A DNA stretch of 64,000 bases from positions 1-64,000 of the forward strand of contig JAITVV010000011.1 in the NCBI GenBank assembly GCA_031285625.1, given 5' to 3'. Both the position numbers and the translations under genes were made by a program. The first letter of the stretch is position 1. Each line of letters opens with the position of its first letter. The DNA is from Prevotella sp. (GTDB taxonomy: Bacteria; Bacteroidota; Bacteroidia; Bacteroidales; Dysgonomonadaceae). Below are positions 19,494 through 27,728 of this stretch, in pieces. The notes beneath the pieces were generated by a model, which worked only from the letters and a program-made list of their open reading frames with translations, had not been told where the DNA came from and ran no database searches.

Positions 19494-20339
19494 ATGAAAA
19501 ACTCAGTAAACTTAAACTCGTCAGAATGGTGTGATATAATTTTTGAAGGAAAGAACAAATCATATGGAGCTTTTGAATTACGCCAGTCTTCATGGAAAAG
19601 ATATATCATCGCTTTTGGAATAATGTTGTTAATAGTTTCATTCGTAGCCGCACTACCTGCTATCATCAGTACTGTGAAAGCGGCAACAGGCACACGAGCA
19701 GAAAATGTAAAAGATATATATACAGTAATGGATATAGATAATACACCATTAAACAAAGTAGAAGAAGTTGTTAAACCAACTGTTCCGGAACCTCCTAAGT
19801 ATATGGCCATGACTAAGTTTGTGCCACCGACAATTACTAAAGATACAGAAGTACCAGATGATAATCCGGATATGGCAATCATGGATGACGTAGCAAAAGG
19901 AAATGATGCTATTGGAGCCTTCACTGTAGAAAATGGTTCAAAAGATGCTGATGCAATCCGTAAAGAAATAGAACGCGGTTTAGCCAGTGGAAACGGGACT
20001 AAAGAACCAGAAGATGCGCCTAAGACATTTGTAAGAGCCGAAGTTATGCCACAATTCCCCGGTGGAGACTCTGAAATGTATAAATTTATAGCAGATAATC
20101 TTAAATATCCTGTAGTAGACCAGGAAATGGGAGTACAAGGACGCGTTACAGTACGATTTGTAGTAAGCAAGACAGGAGAGATAACCAACATAGAATTGAT
20201 AAAAGGAATTAGCCCTACTTGTGACAAAGAAGCTTTAAGAGTAATAAAGAGCATGCCTAAATGGGTTCCGGGTAAACAAAGCGGAAATCCGGTACAAGTA
20301 TACTTCACTATGCCTATTGTTTTCAGATTGAAATCATAA
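19494..20339 (+). CDS. tonB: TonB energy transducer
   Basis: A 281-aa TonB of the Bacteroidota type. The start at ATG 19494 gives the usual cytosolic leader with 'YGAFELRQSSWKRY', followed by a membrane helix (about 38-58), a periplasmic proline/acid-rich linker, and the TonB C-terminal domain (about 185-281, 'GVQGRVTVRFVVSKTGEI', 'ALRVIKSMPKWVPGKQSG'). It couples the proton-motive force to SusC-type receptors; two such receptors are encoded in this window. No exbB/exbD is adjacent. Confidence 0.92.
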   Translation: MKNSVNLNSSEWCDIIFEGKNKSYGAFELRQSSWKRYIIAFGIMLLIVSFVAALPAIISTVKAATGTRAENVKDIYTVMDIDNTPLNKVEEVVKPTVPEPPKYMAMTKFVPPTITKDTEVPDDNPDMAIMDDVAKGNDAIGAFTVENGSKDADAIRKEIERGLASGNGTKEPEDAPKTFVRAEVMPQFPGGDSEMYKFIADNLKYPVVDQEMGVQGRVTVRFVVSKTGEITNIELIKGISPTCDKEALRVIKSMPKWVPGKQSGNPVQVYFTMPIVFRLKS

Positions 20340-20366
20340 CAAGTACTATCAGATTAATAAATAAGG

Positions 20367-20407
20367 GAAGAGGCTGTTTCGATTGAATTCAGCCTCTTCT
20401 CTTATTT
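20367..20407 (+). terminator. Rho-independent terminator after tonB
   Basis: GAAGAGGCTG (20367-20376) pairs with CAGCCTCTTC (20390-20399), a 10-bp stem followed by TCTTATTTG. Its AGAGGCTGT(T) end resembles the outer end of the REP/MITE-like repeat found at 49745-49929. Confidence 0.8.
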
Positions 20408-20517
20408 GATTATTTTTTGAAAAATTGTATTGACTAAGATAGTTATAGAAAGGGTGGACATTTTTTTTCTTATCTTTAGCGAGAAAAGTAAATTCTAACA
20501 CAACTAACACAACCATT

Positions 20518-20943
20518 ATGAATCAATATGTATTTCCATTTTTTGGAGCAGGAGTATTTAAAGAATTCCCATATAAAACTATTCAATATTTTATTTGTTT
20601 CGAACAAAAACCAACAAAGAAGCAGTCTGAACAGATAGCAGACCTTGTTCCAGCCATAATGTTTATTCATGAGATTCTTCGAGATCAGTTGAGACTTAAA
20701 GGAATAGAGGGCTCAATCTTAGTATTACTTAGACCTCAGGCTGATGAAGTCATAGAGGAATTTAGCCAAACAGAAAATAATCCCTATGAGTTTTTTAACA
20801 ATGGAATGGAGCAAATTTTTCTAAAAATTCATGAAATATGCCCAATTATAGCAATAGTAAGAGAAAATGTTGAACTAAAAAATGGAATTTCACTTCCTCA
20901 AAGACAAAATAAGCTTTCGGATTGGCATAAATGGAGTTTATAG
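20518..20943 (+). CDS. Hypothetical protein, N-terminal part of a gene split by TAG
   Basis: A 141-aa product with no recognised family, signal peptide or membrane segment ('MNQYVFPFFGAGVFKEFP...'). The stop is TAG at 20941-20943. The reading frame continues open, without another stop, straight into the 187-aa frame at 21013-21576, so this looks like the front part of one ~350-aa protein. It may still make a short product. A TATCTTTA box at 20471-20478 could be its promoter -7 region. No neighbour suggests a role. Confidence 0.65.
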   Translation: MNQYVFPFFGAGVFKEFPYKTIQYFICFEQKPTKKQSEQIADLVPAIMFIHEILRDQLRLKGIEGSILVLLRPQADEVIEEFSQTENNPYEFFNNGMEQIFLKIHEICPIIAIVRENVELKNGISLPQRQNKLSDWHKWSL

Positions 20944-21012
20944 TTTGCAGATAATTTAATAAGAAGATGGAAAGAAAAACCAGATAAGGACATAAAGAAA
21001 ATTCTTCCTTCA

Positions 21013-21576
21013 TTGATTAAAAATATATATTTATACCTTGAAGATGAAAACATAAAGCCTACACATTGTCAAGAGAGATCTTTTAGTGAGTATGAAGAAG
21101 ACAATGGAGGAGGAGAAGAAGATGATGATGAGAATAAATATGAAGAATTAAGTGAAGAATATTTCTCAACTGCGAATGGCGTCCTTGTACCTTTAATCAC
21201 TGAAGGCATAAAGAAAGCAATAAAGAAGTTTCGAAGTATCAAAGAAAAAGAAGGATTGGGCTTCTGCTGTATCTATGTGGATATGAATTATAAAAAGAAT
21301 ACTATGGAATTCTCATATGAAGATGAAGATTGCAATAAGTCTGGACATTTATATAGCTTTTTGATTGGTAGTGTTTTGTCAGAATGTTATGAAATGTTGG
21401 AACAAATGGAAGAATTAGGAGGAGGATATTCATACGAGCAAGCATTAAGCAACTGGTTTGAAGATGCTACTGCTGGTATATCTGTAAAAAGCTTCAAAGG
21501 ACTAAGTTTCTCTCTTAATGTTCCTGATGTTGGAGGTGATCCATATATTGAATGTTTCAATGAAGATAAAGCATAG
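21013..21576 (+). CDS. Hypothetical protein, C-terminal part of the TAG-split gene
   Basis: A 187-aa open frame in the same phase as the preceding gene, with 23 sense codons between the TAG and the TTG at 21013. There is no ATG near its beginning; the first in-frame ATG is about 90 codons in. Independent translation is therefore doubtful and it is better read as the distal part of an interrupted gene. A strongly acidic stretch ('EEDNGGGEEDDDENKYEELS') precedes a folded-looking region with several cysteines and aromatics. Family unknown. It ends with TAG before a long terminator. Confidence 0.5.
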   Translation: MIKNIYLYLEDENIKPTHCQERSFSEYEEDNGGGEEDDDENKYEELSEEYFSTANGVLVPLITEGIKKAIKKFRSIKEKEGLGFCCIYVDMNYKKNTMEFSYEDEDCNKSGHLYSFLIGSVLSECYEMLEQMEELGGGYSYEQALSNWFEDATAGISVKSFKGLSFSLNVPDVGGDPYIECFNEDKA

Positions 21577-21593
21577 ATAAAAGGATAATTATC

Positions 21594-21631
21594 GTTTCAC
21601 TTTTGTAGAACATATTCTGCAAAAGTGAAAC
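21594..21631. terminator. Long bidirectional terminator hairpin
   Basis: GTTTCACTTTTGTAGAA (21594-21610) pairs with TTCTGCAAAAGTGAAAC (21615-21631): a 17-bp stem with one wobble pair and a 4-nt CATA loop between convergent genes. Confidence 0.8.
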
Positions 21632-21635
21632 TAAA

Positions 21636-22397
21636 TTATTGTTTCTCAGTCAAATACTTCCAAAACCGTCTTGGCATATGCTGCCTTTGTAGTTTTAAAT
21701 TTATACGTTCCTTGATAGTCATTGATTTAAAATAGCCTTTCCATAATTCCTGAAATAACTTTTCATCATCGGCCATTAGCTTTTCATCCAGCTTCCCACT
21801 CAACAAATGTTCATCATTATCAAGGGTCATTTCGACCATTGTATCCAGATCATAATAATACCCATACTTTCGTTTAATATCATAGATAACCCATTTCTGG
21901 TCAGAAAACCGGTCTTTAAAATGCTCGACAGCAAGAGGTAAGGCATTATATTGCGGAGATATAGGTGCAAAGAAAATATCATCAGCAGCTTTCTGGAAAC
22001 GGACAAACTGTATTATGTAATGTTTTTCGTGAGACACTTTTTTTGCCAACTGATGAACTTCAAGAACATCTATATCTGCAAAGTTGGTTTCTATCGACAC
22101 CTTACTGTCAAATGTCTTCTTTATATAGCGAAACAATAACTCATCACTACCTTCTGCTTCCGACAACCATGTATATGTGAGCATATTACGTGCAAGCTTA
22201 CTCATCTTATTCTCTAACGACTTCCATACACGTGCAGATTTATCTTCTGCTGTAGTTACAGTATACTCTTCAGTCATAAACATAGGTGCAATTTCTCCAA
22301 TACCCAAAAGCCTGTCAGGAAATGTTTTCCGGCTATAGGCATCAAAAACTGCAGTCAGCAAGCCTTCAAAGGTTTTATCATAAAAGAATACCAACAT
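21636..22397 (-). CDS. TIGR03915-type putative DNA repair protein
   Basis: A 253-aa protein of the family that partners the TIGR03916 radical SAM enzyme (DUF4130-like fold). Recognisable parts are 'FFYDKTFEGLLTAVFDAY' at the start, 'FVRFQKAADDIFFAPISPQYN' in the middle, and the C-terminal 'RQHMPRRFWKYLTEKQ'. The pair is tightly linked in many bacteria and predicted to act in DNA repair or modification, but no reaction has been firmly shown to my knowledge. The gene starts 2 nt after the radical SAM gene ends. Confidence 0.88.
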   Translation of the reverse strand: MLVFFYDKTFEGLLTAVFDAYSRKTFPDRLLGIGEIAPMFMTEEYTVTTAEDKSARVWKSLENKMSKLARNMLTYTWLSEAEGSDELLFRYIKKTFDSKVSIETNFADIDVLEVHQLAKKVSHEKHYIIQFVRFQKAADDIFFAPISPQYNALPLAVEHFKDRFSDQKWVIYDIKRKYGYYYDLDTMVEMTLDNDEHLLSGKLDEKLMADDEKLFQELWKGYFKSMTIKERINLKLQRQHMPRRFWKYLTEKQ

Positions 22398-22399
22398 AT

Positions 22400-23665
22400 T
22401 TAACTATCAGGAAAAATTATTGACAATTGGCTGTCATCTTTCTTCTTTTTCTTAGGTTCAGTCAGTATTTTACGTACATATTCGGGTGTAGCCTCATTTA
22501 CTGTATACATAGGCAGTTCATTGCATGTCATAAAATACTGCGCTTTTTTCATCACTACACCTATTTTCTTCAGATGAGTAGCATTCAGTCGCCCATGCCT
22601 GCGAGACATTACAATAAATTTTGCTGACTTCACCCCAATACCGGGTATACGCAATATCATAGAATAATCCGCCTTATTTATATCCACCGGAAACATTTCA
22701 GGATGACGAAGTGCCCATGCAAGTTTCGGATCAATTTCAAGGTCGAGGTCAGGATACGAATCATCTACAATTTCATCCGCTCTGTATTCATAAAACCTCA
22801 TGAGCCAATCTGCCTGATACAGACGATTTTCCCGTACCAACGGAGCCTGCTTCAAAGCCGGCAAACGACTATCGTAACTATTAACGGGAATAAAACCGGA
22901 ATAATACACCCGCCGCATCTGAGTCTGCTGATAAAGTATGGAAGAAACCCGTAAAATATCTTTATCTTTTTCATTCGTAGCCCCTACTATCATTTGTGTA
23001 CTTTGTCCGGCAGGAACAAAACGGGGTGCCTTCCTGAATTTTTTACGGTCTTCGATACTTTGTTGCATTCCCTGTTGAATATAGCGCATTGGTTTATACA
23101 CGCTACGATGATCTTTTTCGGGAGCTAATAACTTCAAGTTCGCTTCGGTTGGTATTTCCAGATTTACGCTCATACGATCGGCATACAGTCCGGCTTCGTT
23201 TACCAGTTCCGGACTCGATCCGGGAATACTTTTCATATGAATATACCCGTTAAAACGATGAGTCTCACGAAGATTCTTTACCACACGTACCATCCGCTCC
23301 ATAGTATAATCAGGATTATTGATCACTCCTGAACTAAGGAAAAGCCCCTCGATATAATTCCTCCTATAAAATTCAATTGTCAGATCGACCAGTTCGTTCA
23401 CCGTGAAAGTAGCTCTTCTTATATCATTACTTCTGCGATTGATACAGTAAGCACAATCATAGATGCAGAAATTAGTAAGCATTATTTTCAGTAATGAGAC
23501 ACATCGCCCATCCTCTGTAAAGCTGTGGCATATACCCATTCCACCTACCGTATTGCCCAGTCCGCCCGCTTTATTATTGCGGACAGTGCCACTGGAAGAA
23601 CAGGAAACATCATATTTTGCTGATTCTGCCAATACTTTCAGTTTTTCGAGTACATTATCGTTCAT
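22400..23665 (-). CDS. TIGR03916-type radical SAM putative DNA modification/repair protein
   Basis: A 421-aa radical SAM protein. The Fe-S cysteines C67, C71 and C74 lie in 'NFCIYDCAYCINRR' (CxxxCxxC). A helix-hairpin-helix DNA-binding motif follows near residues 340-365 ('ILRIPGIGVKSAKFIVMSRR'), supporting nucleic-acid action. It forms a two-gene operon with the TIGR03915 partner. A promoter-like element of the five-copy family lies 239 nt upstream and faces it. The substrate lesion or base is unknown. Confidence 0.92.
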   Translation of the reverse strand: MNDNVLEKLKVLAESAKYDVSCSSSGTVRNNKAGGLGNTVGGMGICHSFTEDGRCVSLLKIMLTNFCIYDCAYCINRRSNDIRRATFTVNELVDLTIEFYRRNYIEGLFLSSGVINNPDYTMERMVRVVKNLRETHRFNGYIHMKSIPGSSPELVNEAGLYADRMSVNLEIPTEANLKLLAPEKDHRSVYKPMRYIQQGMQQSIEDRKKFRKAPRFVPAGQSTQMIVGATNEKDKDILRVSSILYQQTQMRRVYYSGFIPVNSYDSRLPALKQAPLVRENRLYQADWLMRFYEYRADEIVDDSYPDLDLEIDPKLAWALRHPEMFPVDINKADYSMILRIPGIGVKSAKFIVMSRRHGRLNATHLKKIGVVMKKAQYFMTCNELPMYTVNEATPEYVRKILTEPKKKKKDDSQLSIIFPDS

Positions 23666-23904
23666 AAAATCGAAGACACTTTTTGATAAATGAGTAATAA
23701 TAAGTGATTATGATTCAAAAATATATGATCAAGTACTTATTGCATTTTCTTCTTACAAAGAAAGAAATTTTGATCGAGAGGCAGCAACAAAAAACATTAA
23801 AAGATTACAGCCTGTTGAAAAGTTTATTTTCCATAAAAAGCAACAAATAAAATGATACTTCAATAAATATAACTTACTATAAATCAACTATAAAATATAA
23901 AAAA

Positions 23905-23945
23905 GTGACAAAAGTAACAGTTTTTAGTCCGTTTTCAATTGTTAC
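23905..23945 (-). promoter_or_regulatory. GTAAC/GTTACTTTTGTCAC promoter-like element, copy 3
   Basis: On the minus strand: GTAAC (23945-23941), 22 nt, then GTTACTTTTGTCAC (23918-23905). It faces the radical SAM gene, leaving a 239-nt leader. Confidence 0.55.
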
Positions 23946-24013
23946 ATTATCATCTAAACAAAGAGCTCTTTATATAAGATAATAATTGGATTATAAGTTA
24001 AAAATCATATAAT

Positions 24014-24144
24014 GAGGTTGTCTCGAAAGTATCTTCATTCTTTGTCATGTTGAACGGAGTGAATTGAAAATCGGCAGAGCGAAGCGGAGCCAAACTCTCG
24101 TGTCTGGAGGATCGAGATTCTTCACTACATTCAGAATGACAAAG
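24014..24144 (+). repeat. REP/MITE-like repeat, copy A
   Basis: The core 24041-24144 begins TTTGTCATGTTGAACG and ends ATTCAGAATGACAAAG, giving imperfect terminal inverted repeats. The interior (AATCGGCAGAGCGAAGCG, CCAAACTCTCGTG, GGATCGAGATTC) matches copies at 41152 and 49791. A degenerate outer end, GAGGTTGTCTCGAAAGTA (24014-24031), resembles the outer repeat of the 49745 copy. Confidence 0.85.
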
Positions 24145-24331
24145 ATCGTATCACAGAATCTTAATATTTCATGCGAATCAGTATTTGAATAAAAGCAAAG
24201 TGTGCAGTATATTTTAAAGAATATATAAATTCATTATAGGATATTTTTAATTAGATACATATTTTCAATTATTTTAACCTAAAGTGAAAAAAAATAAGAT
24301 TGAAAATATAGTTAAAAACACTAGTTTTACT

Positions 24332-24339
24332 TATATTTG
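24332..24339 (+). promoter_or_regulatory. Candidate -7 box for the NlpC/P60 operon
   Basis: TATATTTG matches TAnnTTTG, 39 nt before ATG 24379. No clear TTTG -33 box. Confidence 0.45.
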
Positions 24340-24378
24340 TATTATCACATCGATAATATTTACAGCAAATCAACAATT

Positions 24379-25578
24379 ATGAATAAACTATATATATTCT
24401 TCATTATAATATTGTGTTCTAACATATTATATGCACAAGACAAACCTGTATATAAACATTCCGAATTAGACATTATTGTCAACAATGTCAAAGAGCAATA
24501 TATTCCCGATAAAAGAATAAAAGTTTTTGATGTAAAAGTCGATGATAGCAACAGAAGACCAACTCTACAAGGAGTAACTTCCGATGTAACTGCATATAAT
24601 GAAGTGATCAGACAAGCCAAAGAAGCTTACGGATCGGACTTTGTAGATAAAATAAAATTATTACCTGAGAGTGACTTGGGAGATAAAACATATGGTGTAA
24701 TCACTCTATCGGTTGCAGATATACGCGTCGAAGGCAAATTTTCGGCAGAGATGGCCACTCAGGCTACACTAGGAACCCCAATCAGAATACTGCAAAAAGA
24801 CAGATGGAGCCGGATACAGACTCCCGACGGATATATAGCATGGACACAGGAGATAAACTACCAACCAATGACAAAACCGGAATATGAAAGCTGGAAAAAA
24901 TCTGAAAAGGTAATATTCACAGACTATTTTGGTTTCTCATATAAAGAACCGGATACAAAAAGCCAAACTGTATCTGATCTGGTTAGTAATAATATCATGA
25001 AACTTGAAGGAGATAGTGGAGACTTTTACAAAGTTTCATATCCCGACGGCCGTATTGGTTATATCTTAAAAAATCAGAGCAAACCTTACAATGAATGGCT
25101 AGCTTCTGTTAACATTACAGGAGATAGTTTTGTACAAAAAGCTTATACACTGATGGGAATCCCATATGTATGGGGAGGAACATCTGTTAAAGGAATGGAC
25201 TGTAGCGGGTTTACTAAAACAATAATGCTCATGCATGGCATCATACTCATGCGCGACGCCTCACAACAAGCATATACGGGGATTCCTGTAGATATAAGCA
25301 AAGGATATAAAAACCTACAAGTAGGAGATCTTATGTTCTTTGGTAAAAAAGCAGAAAAAGATAAAAAGGAACGTGTACGTCATGTTGCCTTTTATATAGG
25401 CAATAATAAATTTATTCATGCTTCGGGATATATCAGAATAAGCAGCCTAAACCCTGCAGACCCTGATTATGATGAAACAAACACTAAAGAATTTATCAGG
25501 GCATCACGTATTATCGGAGCTGTAGATAAGGAAGGATCAGGCATCTGGTCTATTTCAGGTAATTCTTTTTACAAATAA
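24379..25578 (+). CDS. NlpC/P60 peptidoglycan endopeptidase with SH3b-like domains
   Basis: A 399-aa secreted protein. ATG 24379 starts a signal peptide (MNKLYIFFIIILCSNILYAQ); an earlier in-frame TTG lies inside the promoter box. Two SH3b-like segments (about 110-250) precede the catalytic domain, where C275 ('GMDCSGFT'), H335 ('VRHVAFYIG') and H347 ('FIHASG') form the triad. Bacterial relatives (YkfC type) cleave gamma-D-Glu|meso-DAP bonds in wall peptides that have a free N-terminal L-Ala. The dipeptide epimerase follows after 17 nt, the same pairing as B. subtilis ykfB-ykfC. Confidence 0.93.
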   Translation: MNKLYIFFIIILCSNILYAQDKPVYKHSELDIIVNNVKEQYIPDKRIKVFDVKVDDSNRRPTLQGVTSDVTAYNEVIRQAKEAYGSDFVDKIKLLPESDLGDKTYGVITLSVADIRVEGKFSAEMATQATLGTPIRILQKDRWSRIQTPDGYIAWTQEINYQPMTKPEYESWKKSEKVIFTDYFGFSYKEPDTKSQTVSDLVSNNIMKLEGDSGDFYKVSYPDGRIGYILKNQSKPYNEWLASVNITGDSFVQKAYTLMGIPYVWGGTSVKGMDCSGFTKTIMLMHGIILMRDASQQAYTGIPVDISKGYKNLQVGDLMFFGKKAEKDKKERVRHVAFYIGNNKFIHASGYIRISSLNPADPDYDETNTKEFIRASRIIGAVDKEGSGIWSISGNSFYK

Positions 25579-25595
25579 ACCTAATACTATAAATC

Positions 25596-26741
25596 ATGCC
25601 TCAATCAAGACGGAAATTTCTAAAAGCGGCTGCATTTACAGCCATTGGAACAGGAATTTTAGCAGGAAATCCTTTAGAAGCATTTTCCTTGAATAACAAG
25701 AAAACAGTTTCTCTGAATAAGAAAATGAAGCTAAGCTTCAAATCTTATGATTTACAGTTGCGTCATGTATTCACAATAGCCAATTCATCACGCACCACAA
25801 CCCCTGTTGTGCTGACAGAAATCACATATGATGGCATAACCGGCTATGGGGAAGCATCCCTCCCACCCTATTTGGGAGAAACACAGGCCTCCGTAATCGA
25901 ATTTCTAAAAAAAGTAAATCTGGAACAATTCTCGAGTCCATTCGAACTGGAAGATATACTTAACTATATAGACAAAATAACAGAAAACAATACTGCTGCA
26001 AAAGCATCAATCGACATTGCTTTGCACGATCTGGCAGGTAAAATAATGGGACAACCCTGGTATAAAATATGGGGACTTGATAAAGAAAAAACACCGTCTA
26101 CAACCTTCACAATAGGAATTGATACAGATGAAGTTGTAAAACAAAAAACAAGAGAAGCTGCCCCATTGTATAATATACTGAAAGTAAAGCTGGGACGTGA
26201 TAATGATAAGCAGATGATCGAGGCCATACGCAGTGTAACCGATAAACCGATTGCTGTAGATGCCAATCAGGGCTGGAAAGATAAACATTATGCTCTGGAT
26301 ATGATAAACTGGCTGAAAGAACGTGGTATAGTCATGGTAGAGCAACCGATGCCCAAGTATAACCTGGAAGATGCAGCCTGGGTTACAGAGCGGAGTCCAT
26401 TACCTATATTTGCCGACGAATCATTCCAGCGCTTACACGATGTACTGCGGCTAAAAGGGGCATTTACAGGTGTAAATATAAAACTGATGAAATGTACCGG
26501 AATGCGCGAAGCCTGGAAAATCCTTACTGTTGCACGTGCCGCCAATATGCAGGTAATGGTAGGTTGTATGACCGAAACTTCGTGTGCTATATCAGCAGCA
26601 ACACAGATTTCGCCAGCTGTAGACTGGGCAGACCTGGATGGTAATTTACTTATAAGTAACGACTGTTTCAAAGGTGCGACTGTGATAAAAGGCAAACTCC
26701 ATCTGGATGATACTCCGGGTATTGGTGTTGAGAAGCTTTGA
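25596..26741 (+). CDS. Dipeptide (L-Ala-D/L-Glu type) epimerase with twin-arginine signal
   Basis: A 381-aa enolase-superfamily enzyme. Catalytic and metal residues are visible: K196/K198 ('LKVKLG'), D222 ('VDANQGW'), E249 ('VEQPMP'), D274 ('FADESF'), K296 ('NIKLMK') and the D346-L-D348 motif that binds the dipeptide ammonium group. It should epimerise L-Ala-D-Glu released by the upstream NlpC/P60 enzyme, allowing catabolism. Unusually, the N-terminus is a Tat-like signal (SRRKFLKAAAF, residues 4-14), suggesting periplasmic location. Specificity within dipeptide epimerases varies, so the exact substrate is inferred from context. Confidence 0.9.
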   Translation: MPQSRRKFLKAAAFTAIGTGILAGNPLEAFSLNNKKTVSLNKKMKLSFKSYDLQLRHVFTIANSSRTTTPVVLTEITYDGITGYGEASLPPYLGETQASVIEFLKKVNLEQFSSPFELEDILNYIDKITENNTAAKASIDIALHDLAGKIMGQPWYKIWGLDKEKTPSTTFTIGIDTDEVVKQKTREAAPLYNILKVKLGRDNDKQMIEAIRSVTDKPIAVDANQGWKDKHYALDMINWLKERGIVMVEQPMPKYNLEDAAWVTERSPLPIFADESFQRLHDVLRLKGAFTGVNIKLMKCTGMREAWKILTVARAANMQVMVGCMTETSCAISAATQISPAVDWADLDGNLLISNDCFKGATVIKGKLHLDDTPGIGVEKL

Positions 26742-26788
26742 TAATTTTATTTAGATATAAAGATAGATTCCTGTATTTTATTTTGTTC

Positions 26789-26796
26789 TATCTTTG
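26789..26796 (+). promoter_or_regulatory. Candidate -7 box before the BadF-type kinase
   Basis: TATCTTTG matches TAnnTTTG, 32 nt before the GTG start at 26828. It would give the kinase its own transcript besides read-through from the epimerase. Confidence 0.45.
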
Positions 26797-26827
26797 CGCA
26801 TATTTACCATAACTAATATAAAAATAC

Positions 26828-27676
26828 GTGATATTATTAGCTGAAAGTGGCTCTACAAAAACCGAATGGTGCATGGTTGACAGAAGTGGAATTGCAGAAC
26901 ATTTCTTGTCGGACGGTGTTAATCCTTTTTTCCAAACAAGAAAAGAGATCAGCCGTTTGATCCGTTTGCAATTGCCACCTATATTCTTTAAGACAAAATT
27001 CAGTAACATTTATTTTTATGGTGCAGGTTGCTCCTCCATTGAAAAGAAAGGTCTTGTAAAGGCATCATTAGAGGCACAATTCAAAACACCATCTATTATC
27101 GAAAGTGATTTACTAGGCTCCGCCCGTTCATTGTTTCAGGATGAAGCAGGCATAGCATGCATTTTAGGCACAGGCTCAAATTCCTGTTTTTATGATGGAA
27201 ATGAAATCGTTAAGAATGTCAAATCATTAGGATATATACTTGGTGATGAAGGAAGTGGAGCATCATTAGGCAAAGCCTTTTTATCCGATTGTTTAAAGGG
27301 ATTGGCACCCAAGGAATTAATAGACCCATTCTATAAGAAATACAAGATCGAGCCAGATGAAATAATGGATTACATCTACTCTAAACCATTCCCCAACAAG
27401 CTTTTATCAGTCCTTTCTTTTTTCTTATACGAATATCTCGAACACCCTTATGTGAACAATCTCGTTCGCAAGAACTTAAGATCTTTTTTTGAAAGAAATA
27501 TTCTACAATATGAATATACTGAATATCCGATACGCTTTGTTGGCTCGGTTGCCAAAATGTATTCATTCATACTGAGGGAAATAGCACAGGACATTGGCAT
27601 CTATATAGATGTGATAATTGAGAACCCTATAAAGGGGCTGATTGAATACCACCGCGAAAACGGGCAATTATTATAA
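26828..27676 (+). CDS. BadF/BadG-type amino-sugar kinase (GlcNAc/MurNAc kinase-like)
   Basis: A 282-aa ASKHA-fold kinase starting at GTG 26828, as judged by alignment with its paralogue at 45886-46746. Phosphate-binding motifs are 'LLAESGSTKTEW' (start), 'IACILGTGSNSCFYDG' and 'GDEGSGASLGK', with a late 'FVGSVAKMY' block. Relatives include NAGK and MurK, which phosphorylate GlcNAc and/or MurNAc at C6. Next to the NlpC/epimerase genes it probably phosphorylates a wall sugar in the cytoplasm; whether it uses GlcNAc while the paralogue uses MurNAc is open. A terminator follows. Confidence 0.85.
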   Translation: MILLAESGSTKTEWCMVDRSGIAEHFLSDGVNPFFQTRKEISRLIRLQLPPIFFKTKFSNIYFYGAGCSSIEKKGLVKASLEAQFKTPSIIESDLLGSARSLFQDEAGIACILGTGSNSCFYDGNEIVKNVKSLGYILGDEGSGASLGKAFLSDCLKGLAPKELIDPFYKKYKIEPDEIMDYIYSKPFPNKLLSVLSFFLYEYLEHPYVNNLVRKNLRSFFERNILQYEYTEYPIRFVGSVAKMYSFILREIAQDIGIYIDVIIENPIKGLIEYHRENGQLL

Positions 27677-27682
27677 GATAAA

Positions 27683-27708
27683 AAAGGACACATTTACATG
27701 TGTCCTTT
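27683..27708. terminator. Bidirectional terminator
   Basis: AAAGGACACAT (27683-27693), loop TTAC, ATGTGTCCTTT (27698-27708): an 11-bp perfect stem with flanking A/T runs between convergent operons. Confidence 0.88.
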
Positions 27709-27728
27709 TCAGTTTAGATATCAACCAT

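Larger units (their letters stand above)
23666..24378. other. Long intergenic region with two repeat types
   Basis: Divergent intergenic region of about 710 bp without credible coding sequence. It holds the minus-facing promoter-like element at 23905-23945, a REP/MITE-like repeat at 24014-24144, and a TAnnTTTG box before the NlpC/P60 gene. Confidence 0.6.

Noticed and set aside
19448-20308. 286-aa open frame antisense to tonB
   Set aside because: It lies wholly opposite a well-supported TonB gene; its composition is that of an antisense shadow and it has no domain.
20518-21576. General reassignment of TAG as a sense codon
   Set aside because: TAG also serves as the final stop of this same frame, and the surrounding genes read normally; a local nonsense mutation is simpler.
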